Of a stretch of DNA of 64,000 bases, positions 58,462 to 64,000 are shown piece after piece; the stretch's first letter is position 1, and every line of letters begins with the position of its first letter. Origin of the DNA: Sphingosinithalassobacter sp. CS137 (GTDB taxonomy: Bacteria; Pseudomonadota; Alphaproteobacteria; Sphingomonadales; Sphingomonadaceae); assembly GCF_014334115.1 (NCBI RefSeq), contig NZ_CP060494.1, positions 2,138,501 through 2,202,500 on the forward strand, given 5' to 3'. The position numbers and the translations under genes are program-made. The notes beneath the pieces were generated by a model, which was not told the DNA's origin, did no database searches, and saw only the letters and a program-made list of their open reading frames with translations.

Positions 58462-61400
58462 TCGCGCGGATCATCGACAGTTCGATTGCCAACCGCCTTT
58501 TCGTGGTTCTGGCTGCAATCGGTCTGGCGCTCGCCGGCTTCTGGGCAGTGCGGACCACCCCGGTCGATGCTCTGCCCGATCTGTCGGATGTACAGGTGGT
58601 GATCCGCTCGAGCTATGCCGGGCAGGCCCCGCGCATCATCGAGGATCAGGTCACCTATCCGCTGGCGACGACGATGCTTTCGGTCCCGGGAGCGAAGACC
58701 GTGCGCGGCTATTCGTTTTTCGGCGACAGCTATGTCTATGTGATCTTCGAGGACGGCACCGATCTCTACTGGGCGCGCTCGCGCGTTCTGGAATATCTCA
58801 ACCAGGTCCAGAATCGTCTGCCCGAAGGGGTCGAGAGCACGCTCGGCCCGGATGCGACCGGGGTCGGGTGGATCTACGAATATGCGCTGGTCGATCGCAC
58901 CGGAGGGCACGATCTTGCAGGGCTGAGAAGCCTGCAGGACTGGTTCCTGCGCTACGAGCTGAAGACCATTCCCGGCATTGCCGAGGTCGCCAGCGTCGGC
59001 GGCATGGTCAAGCAGTACCAGATCGTGCTCGACCCCTATCGCATGGCCTCGCTTGGCGTGACCCACGCCGAGGTGGTAAGCGCGGTCCAGGCGGGCAACC
59101 AGGAGGCGGGCGGCTCGATCGTCGAGATGGGCGAAGCCGAATTCATGGTCCGCGCGTCGGGCTATCTCGGTAGCCTGGAGGATTTTCGCGTCATACCTCT
59201 GCGCACCGAAGCGGGCGGCGTTCCGGTCACGCTCGGCGATGTCGCCAATGTCCAGATCGGGCCCGAACTGCGGCGCGGCATCGCCGAACTCAATGGCGAG
59301 GGCGAAGTCGCGGGCGGAATCGTCATCCTGCGGCAGGGCGCCGACGCTCGCGGTGCGATCGAGGCGGTGGAAGCGAAGCTCGATCAGTTGCAGGCGAGCC
59401 TGCCCGAAGGCGTCGAGATCGTCACGACCTACGACCGCTCGCAGCTGATCGACGCCTCGGTCGAGAATCTCACCACCAAGCTGATCGAGGAGTTCATCGT
59501 CGTCGCGCTCGTGTGCCTGTTGTTCCTGTGGCACGCCCGCTCTGCGTTGGTTGCCGTGGTAACCCTGCCCTTGGGCGTCCTCGCCGCCTTTCTCGTCATG
59601 CGCTTCCAGGGGGTGAATGCCAACATCATGTCGCTGGGCGGCATCGCCATTGCCATCGGTGCGATGGTCGACGCGGCGGTGGTGATGATCGAGAATGCGC
59701 ACAAGCATATCGAGCGCTGGACCGAGCAGAACCCGGATACGGTAATGTCGGCTCAAGAACGCTGGCGGATCGTCGCGGATGCATCGAAGGAGGTCGGCCC
59801 GGCGCTGTTCTTCAGCCTGCTGATCATTACCCTGTCGTTTCTGCCGGTCTTCACCCTGCAGGCGCAGGAAGGACGGCTGTTCGCCCCGCTCGCCTTCACC
59901 AAGACCTATGCGATGGCGGCGGCGGCGATCCTGTCGATCACGCTGGTGCCGGTTCTGATGGGCTGGCTAATCAGGGGCAAGATACCGGCAGAGGACAGCA
60001 ATCCGATCAACAGGGCGCTGACCCGCGTCTACCGGCCCGGCCTCGATTGGGTGATGCGCCGTCCCAAGGCAACGCTGGTCATCGCCGGGCTGATCTTCGC
60101 CACGACGCTGGTTCCCTTCTCGCGCCTTGGCGGCGAGTTCCTGCCCCCGCTCGATGAGGGCGATCTGCTCTACATGCCGAGCGCGCTCCCCGGTCTTTCT
60201 CCAGGCGAGGCCTCGGCACTGCTTCAACGGACCGACCGCCTGATCAAGACGGTGCCCGAGGTCGACACCGTGTTCGGCAAGGCAGGGCGCGCCGACACGG
60301 CGACCGATCCGGCGCCGCTGACGATGTTCGAGACGACGATCAGCTTCAAACCGCGCGAGGAATGGCGTGAGGGGATGACGCCTGACAAGCTGGTCGAGGA
60401 GCTCGACCGCGTGGTCCGGGTTCCGGGCCTCGCCAATGTCTGGGTGCCCCCGATCCGCAACCGTATCGATATGCTCGCGACCGGCATCAAGAGCCCGATC
60501 GGGGTCAAGGTCGCAGGCGAGGACTTGGGCGAGATCGAACGCGTGGCGCTCCAGGTTGAACAGATCGCCAAGCAGGTACCGGGGGTAAGCTCGGCGCTGG
60601 CCGAAAGGCTGTCTGGCGGCCGCTATGTCGATGTCGATATCGATCGCCTGGAAGCAGCCCGCTACGGGCTCAACATCGCCGATGTGCAGCAGATCGTATC
60701 GGGCGCGATCGGCGGCGCAAATGTCGCGCGCACGGTGGAGGGGTTGGCTCGCTATCCGGTCAATGTCCGCTATCCGCGCGAGATTCGCGACAGCGTCGAT
60801 GAGTTGCGCAACCTTCCGGTCCTGACCCCTGCGGGACAGCAGATTACGCTTGGCACGGTGGCGAATGTCCGCGTGACCAGCGGGCCGCCCATGCTCAAGA
60901 GCGAGCAAGGCAGGCCGACCAGTTATGTCTATGTCGATGTGCGCGGGCGCGACCTGACCTCGGTGGTGAGCGACTTGCAGGAGGCGATCGCGGCCGAGAT
61001 CGATCTGCCCGCGGGCGTCAGCCTTTCCTATGCCGGGCAGTTCGAATATCTGACCCGCGCCTATGAACGCCTGAAGATCGTTGTGCCCGCGACGCTCGCG
61101 ATCATCTTCCTGCTGCTTTATCTGATTTTCCGCCGCTTCGACGAAGCGCTGCTGATCATGGGTACGCTCCCCTTTGCGCTGACCGGCGGGTTCTGGCTGC
61201 TCTACCTGATGGGGTACAACCAGTCGGTTGCCACCGCCGTGGGGTTCATCGCGCTCGCAGGCGTTTCAGCAGAGTTCGGCGTGGTCATGCTGATCTACCT
61301 AAAAGCCGCGTTGGAGCGGCGGGAGGGCGACCTCGACGCCGATGAGGTATCGGCGGCGATCCGCGAAGGCGCGCTGTTGCGCGTGCGGCCCAAGGCAATG

Positions 61401-61625
61401 ACCGTCGCCGTGATCCTCGCCGGACTGTTTCCGATCCTCATCGGCACCGGTGCGGGCTCGGAGGTGATGAGCCGCATTGCCGCACCGATGATCGGCGGGA
61501 TGATAACCGCCCCCCTGCTTTCGATGTTCGTGCTTCCCGCCGCCTATCTGATGATGCGGCGCCCCCGGACCAAACGGTCCAAACCCCTCGAAGGAGAAGA
61601 AGAATGCGTTTTGCAACCCTCATGA
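58458..61625 (+). CDS. cusA: CusA-like copper/silver RND pump (HME4 type)
   Basis: This is a 1055-aa proton-driven RND exporter for Cu(I)/Ag(I). The TM4 signature [15 protein letters not shown] followed by AHK (about 399-416) is the form associated with CusA (HME4) and differs from the DFG...DGA form of the CzcA at 33561. Twelve helices and two periplasmic porter domains are present, beginning [18 protein letters not shown]. It overlaps cusB by 4 nt and cusF by 22 nt. The longer upstream frame from 58320 belongs to the antisense phase of cusB and is not used. Confidence 0.93.
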   Translation: MIARIIDSSIANRLFVVLAAIGLALAGFWAVRTTPVDALPDLSDVQVVIRSSYAGQAPRIIEDQVTYPLATTMLSVPGAKTVRGYSFFGDSYVYVIFEDGTDLYWARSRVLEYLNQVQNRLPEGVESTLGPDATGVGWIYEYALVDRTGGHDLAGLRSLQDWFLRYELKTIPGIAEVASVGGMVKQYQIVLDPYRMASLGVTHAEVVSAVQAGNQEAGGSIVEMGEAEFMVRASGYLGSLEDFRVIPLRTEAGGVPVTLGDVANVQIGPELRRGIAELNGEGEVAGGIVILRQGADARGAIEAVEAKLDQLQASLPEGVEIVTTYDRSQLIDASVENLTTKLIEEFIVVALVCLLFLWHARSALVAVVTLPLGVLAAFLVMRFQGVNANIMSLGGIAIAIGAMVDAAVVMIENAHKHIERWTEQNPDTVMSAQERWRIVADASKEVGPALFFSLLIITLSFLPVFTLQAQEGRLFAPLAFTKTYAMAAAAILSITLVPVLMGWLIRGKIPAEDSNPINRALTRVYRPGLDWVMRRPKATLVIAGLIFATTLVPFSRLGGEFLPPLDEGDLLYMPSALPGLSPGEASALLQRTDRLIKTVPEVDTVFGKAGRADTATDPAPLTMFETTISFKPREEWREGMTPDKLVEELDRVVRVPGLANVWVPPIRNRIDMLATGIKSPIGVKVAGEDLGEIERVALQVEQIAKQVPGVSSALAERLSGGRYVDVDIDRLEAARYGLNIADVQQIVSGAIGGANVARTVEGLARYPVNVRYPREIRDSVDELRNLPVLTPAGQQITLGTVANVRVTSGPPMLKSEQGRPTSYVYVDVRGRDLTSVVSDLQEAIAAEIDLPAGVSLSYAGQFEYLTRAYERLKIVVPATLAIIFLLLYLIFRRFDEALLIMGTLPFALTGGFWLLYLMGYNQSVATAVGFIALAGVSAEFGVVMLIYLKAALERREGDLDADEVSAAIREGALLRVRPKAMTVAVILAGLFPILIGTGAGSEVMSRIAAPMIGGMITAPLLSMFVLPAAYLMMRRPRTKRSKPLEGEEECVLQPS

Positions 61626-62002
61626 CTTTACTGGCCGCGCCGCTGGCGCTCGCCGCCTGCGGCTCTGGCGACGATACCGAAATGATGGACGACACGGCCA
61701 TGGCAGAAGGCCAGATGGCAGACGGTCAGATGCCGATGGACGGTGCCGACATGCCGATGATGGGATCGGACGGCGCGATGCAGAGCGCCTCAGCCGAAGG
61801 AACGGTCACCGCCATCGATACCGATGCGGGAACGATCACCATCGATCACGGCGCAGTCCCGGCAATTAAGTGGCCGGCCATGACGATGGCGTTCGAAGCC
61901 GACGAACAACTGCGTAACCGCGTTGCGGTTGGCGATAAAGTCTCGTTCGAATTTGCCACCGGAGAAAGTGGCAGCTCGATCACCTCCATCACCAAAAAGT
62001 AG
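61604..62002 (+). CDS. cusF: Met-rich CusF-like copper-binding lipoprotein
   Basis: This is a 132-aa exported protein with a lipobox (ALAACG, about 15-20). A Met/Asp-rich linker follows (about 25-55, repeats such as [15 protein letters not shown] and ADMPMMG). The C-terminal CusF fold has [16 protein letters not shown] (His, Trp and two Met ligands). It passes Cu(I)/Ag(I) to the Cus pump. The Met-rich arm is longer than in typical CusF and adds probable extra Cu(I) sites. It overlaps the cusA end by 22 nt. A strong hairpin follows its stop. Confidence 0.88.
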   Translation: MRFATLMTLLAAPLALAACGSGDDTEMMDDTAMAEGQMADGQMPMDGADMPMMGSDGAMQSASAEGTVTAIDTDAGTITIDHGAVPAIKWPAMTMAFEADEQLRNRVAVGDKVSFEFATGESGSSITSITKK

Positions 62003-62009
62003 TTTGTGG

Positions 62010-62039
62010 ACCGGCCCCGGATGGTTTTCCGGGGCCGGT
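62010..62039 (+). terminator. Strong GC hairpin after cusF
   Basis: Perfect 12-bp stem ACCGGCCCCGGA / TCCGGGGCCGGT with a 6-nt loop. No T-run follows, so it may act as an mRNA-stabilising or partial termination element between the pump genes and the oxidase genes. Confidence 0.55.
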
Positions 62040-62056
62040 ATTACAGGAGAAGGACG

Positions 62057-62176
62057 ATGATGAATGGTGAAATGCCGTCGGCGATGATGGGGATCATGGG
62101 ACTGTTCTGCCTGTTGCTGGCTGTCCTGATGGTGTTGGGCATCGCCGCGCTGATCAAGTATCTTCGGAGCAAATAG
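62057..62176 (+). CDS. 39-aa Met-rich membrane peptide in the copper operon
   Basis: The very small product has a Met-rich N-terminus (MMNGEMPSAMMGIMG), one membrane span (LFCLLLAVLMVLGIAALI) and a basic end (KYLRSK). A good ribosome binding site, AGGAGAAGG, precedes two ATG codons (62057, 62060). It lies between the cusF hairpin and the oxidase gene, whose GTG starts 2 nt after its stop. It may bind Cu(I) at the membrane surface or support the oxidase or ATPase (inference). Confidence 0.65.
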   Translation: MMNGEMPSAMMGIMGLFCLLLAVLMVLGIAALIKYLRSK

Positions 62177-62177
62177 A

Positions 62178-63719
62178 GTGGACCGGTGGGTCATCTCGAC
62201 CGGTCTCGACCGACGCGCCTTGCTGAGAACAGCCGGCACAGCCGCTGCCGGCTTCATGGTTTTTCCGTTGTCGGCCTGCGAAGCGAGGAACTCGCTGCTT
62301 GGTTCCGATGGAGCCGGTGCCAATTCGCTTGTCATTCCCCAGCGCGACCAGGGAACCGTCGAACTGGGCGTGCGGGTATTCCGACTGTCAGTATCCGCAG
62401 GGCAGAAGGAATTCGCTCCCGGCGTCGCTTCGCCCACGATCGGGGTAAACGCGCCCTACCTTGGCCCGACGCTGGAGATGCGCCGCGGCGAGCGGGTTCG
62501 GTTGCATATCGACAACGAACTGCCAGAGGGTGCGACGGTCCACTGGCATGGATTCGAGCTTCCCGCCGCCGCTGACGGCGGACCGCACCAGCTGATCCGT
62601 CCAGGCACACGCTGGAGCCCGACCTTCGAAGTTCGCCAGCGCGCTTCGCTCTACTGGTATCACTCGCATCTGCATCGCGGCACGGGACCGCAGGTCTATG
62701 CGGGGCTCGCCGCACCGATCTACGTCCGCGATGACGAGGAAGACGCGCTCGATCTGCCGAGCGAATACGGCGTCGACGATATCCCGCTTATCGTCCAGGA
62801 CCGCCTGCTCGATAGCTCCGGCAGGCTGCTCTATCCGCAGACCATGCATGCACAGATGATGGGCGTGCGCGGAGACCGTATCTTCGTGAACGGTACTCAG
62901 AACGCAGTGTTCGACGCGGGAACCGGCCTGTTGCGCCTGCGCATCCTCAATGGTTCGAATGCGCGCTTCTACGATTTCTCGCTGTCCGGCGGGCAGACCA
63001 TGCAATTGGTCGCGAGCGATGGCGGCCTTCTCCAGCGCCCCCATCCGATCCGGTCGCTCAGGCTCGCCCCGGGAGAACGCGCGCAGGTGATCATCGACCT
63101 TTCCGAGGGTCGCCCACTCAGCCTGGTCGCCACCAGCCCGGACAATTCGATGAGTATGATGGGCGGGGACGGCCGGGGCATCATGAGGCGAGGCATGATG
63201 AATCGGGGCCGGGACGACGGCGGCGCTGACGAGGTCTTACGGATTCTCGAAATCAGGCCGCAGGGCGCACACCGATCGGCGACTTTGCCAACGCGGCTGG
63301 CCTCGTTTGCCGCGCCCGATCCGTCGGTGGCTGTCCGCACGAGGAGATTTGTCCTCGACATGGGCATGATGGGCGGCGGCATGTCGATCAACGGCGCGAG
63401 CATGGACATGAACGTCATCAACGAGCGCGTACCCGTCGGGCAGTGGGAAATCTGGGAAATCGCCAACGCCTCGATGATGGCGCACCCCTTTCATATCCAT
63501 AATGCGCAGTTTCGCGTGATCGATCGCGGCGGACGCGCGCCGTCGCCGCTGGAAACGGGGTTCAAGGACACTGTCGTCGTTAATCCGCGCGAGCAGGTGC
63601 GCCTGCTCCTGCGCTTCGAGGAACACACCGATCCGGACCTGCCCTACATGTATCATTGCCACATTCTCGAACATGAGGATGCTGGCATGATGGGGCAGTT
63701 CGTCGTCGTGAAGAGCTAG
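62178..63719 (+). CDS. Tat-exported multicopper oxidase
   Basis: This is a 513-aa periplasmic copper oxidase of the CueO/CopA-like group that converts Cu(I) to the less toxic Cu(II). It has a Tat signal (DRRALLRTAGTAAAGF) and a Cys at ALSAC-type end that may be lipid-modified. All copper-binding boxes are present: HWHG (about 122), HSHLH (about 162), HPFHIH (about 436) and HCHILEHEDAGM (about 493). A Met-rich stretch (SMSMMGGDGRGIMRRGMMNRG, about 317-337) near the substrate site is typical for cuprous oxidases. The start is a GTG at 62178, coupled to the 39-aa gene. Confidence 0.9.
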   Translation: MDRWVISTGLDRRALLRTAGTAAAGFMVFPLSACEARNSLLGSDGAGANSLVIPQRDQGTVELGVRVFRLSVSAGQKEFAPGVASPTIGVNAPYLGPTLEMRRGERVRLHIDNELPEGATVHWHGFELPAAADGGPHQLIRPGTRWSPTFEVRQRASLYWYHSHLHRGTGPQVYAGLAAPIYVRDDEEDALDLPSEYGVDDIPLIVQDRLLDSSGRLLYPQTMHAQMMGVRGDRIFVNGTQNAVFDAGTGLLRLRILNGSNARFYDFSLSGGQTMQLVASDGGLLQRPHPIRSLRLAPGERAQVIIDLSEGRPLSLVATSPDNSMSMMGGDGRGIMRRGMMNRGRDDGGADEVLRILEIRPQGAHRSATLPTRLASFAAPDPSVAVRTRRFVLDMGMMGGGMSINGASMDMNVINERVPVGQWEIWEIANASMMAHPFHIHNAQFRVIDRGGRAPSPLETGFKDTVVVNPREQVRLLLRFEEHTDPDLPYMYHCHILEHEDAGMMGQFVVVKS

Positions 63720-63731
63720 GAAGGAGTTCGC

Positions 63732-64000
63732 ATGAGCAAGGGGGACAGCGTGCTCGAGGGCACGGCGATCGATCCGGTCTGCGGGATGAGCGTCGAGATC
63801 GACGGGGCGAAATACACTGCCGAGCACGAGGGCGCGCGACACTATTTCTGCTCGTCGCGCTGCCATGACAAGTTCCGCTCGGATCCAGAGCTCTATCTGT
63901 CGGGCGCGCACCTGAATGCTGTCGAGGATGTGCCCGAGGGCGCGATCTATACCTGCCCGATGCATCCCGAGATACGCCAGCCGGGCCCGGGGAGCTGCCC
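63732..64000 (+). CDS. copA: Copper-exporting P-type ATPase, N-terminal part (window edge)
   Basis: Only the first 89 codons are present. They contain a YHS/TRASH-like metal-binding domain (DPVCGMSVEIDG, then HYFCSSRCHDKF) and the start of a heavy-metal-binding motif (YTCPMHPEI). This order is typical of the long N-terminus of CopA/SilP-type P1B ATPases. A ribosome binding site AAGGAG precedes the ATG. The ATPase core lies beyond the right edge. It is the last visible gene of the copper operon, 12 nt after the oxidase. Confidence 0.85.
   Translation, partial: MSKGDSVLEGTAIDPVCGMSVEIDGAKYTAEHEGARHYFCSSRCHDKFRSDPELYLSGAHLNAVEDVPEGAIYTCPMHPEIRQPGPGSC

Noticed and set aside
58377..59756. 459-aa open frame on minus opposite cusA
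   Set aside because: Antisense shadow of a strongly conserved RND gene.

Overview
The window is GC-rich and densely packed. Its proteins look like those of an alphaproteobacterium, most probably a sphingomonad. That is a family-level impression from protein content (an F-type conjugation set with TraA, sphingomonad-type small regulators and DUF6961, many metal-efflux cassettes), not a computed placement. The architecture is that of a large conjugative plasmid or integrative element carrying a metal-resistance island. I found no rRNA, tRNA, CRISPR array or complete insertion sequence.

Layout. (1) 1-5.7 kb: a tripartite EmrAB/outer-membrane-factor drug efflux operon on +, then a convergent pair on - (PaaI-type thioesterase and alpha/beta hydrolase). 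(2) 5.9-9.5 kb: an MmeI-like fused restriction-modification gene, broken by a frameshift near 8100. (3) 9.6-11.8 kb: an element-control region with a self-cleaving S24 repressor, a divergent small HTH-like protein, an operator-like repeat array between them, and a thermonuclease micro-operon with two tiny genes. (4) 11.8-29.5 kb on -: a complete-looking F-type mating-pair-formation operon in the order traA-L-E-K-B-dsbC-V-C-(unknown)-trbI-(S26 peptidase)-traW-U-trbC-traN-F-H-G. It runs almost entirely through 1-14 nt stop/start overlaps. The coupling ATPase TraD, the relaxase and oriT are not in the window. (5) 29.9-30.6 kb on +: an HTH regulator and an AlpA-type regulator.

(6) 30.7-41 kb on +: a divalent-cation cluster. 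It holds a His-rich secreted protein, CzcC-CzcB-CzcA (HME1-type RND), a STAS-like protein, a short CDF transporter, a CaCA-type exchanger, a ZIP-like membrane protein with degenerate ligands, and a canonical CzcD/ZitB CDF. (7) 41.3-44.3 kb on -: an aldehyde dehydrogenase and an acetolactate-synthase-like TPP enzyme. (8) 44.8-55.1 kb: accessory metal and stress genes. These are two Cys-rich CBS paralogues, a MerR-controlled CDF plus a broken DUF3703 gene, a second MerR with a methyltransferase-CDF unit under two copies of the same operator, a cytochrome c-FTR1 fusion permease, and an epimerase/SPW/VKOR-like fusion protein. (9) 55.2-64 kb on +: a copper/silver operon with a small secreted protein, CusC-CusB(CusF)-CusA, a Met-rich CusF lipoprotein, a 39-aa membrane peptide, a Tat-exported multicopper oxidase, and the start of a CopA-type P-type ATPase cut by the window edge.

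How the parts work together (inference): the conjugation operon would spread the element, and the S24/HTH/AlpA genes would gate it. The metal island covers Zn/Co/Cd (Czc plus CDFs) and Cu/Ag (Cus, oxidase, ATPase), sensed locally by MerR-type activators. The most interesting signals are the repeated MerR operator with an internal promoter inside a coding end, three CDF transporters lacking the TM5 metal-ligand His, the nine-Cys CBS pair, the three-domain membrane fusion at 51.8-54.3 kb, and several very small genes coupled to larger ones.
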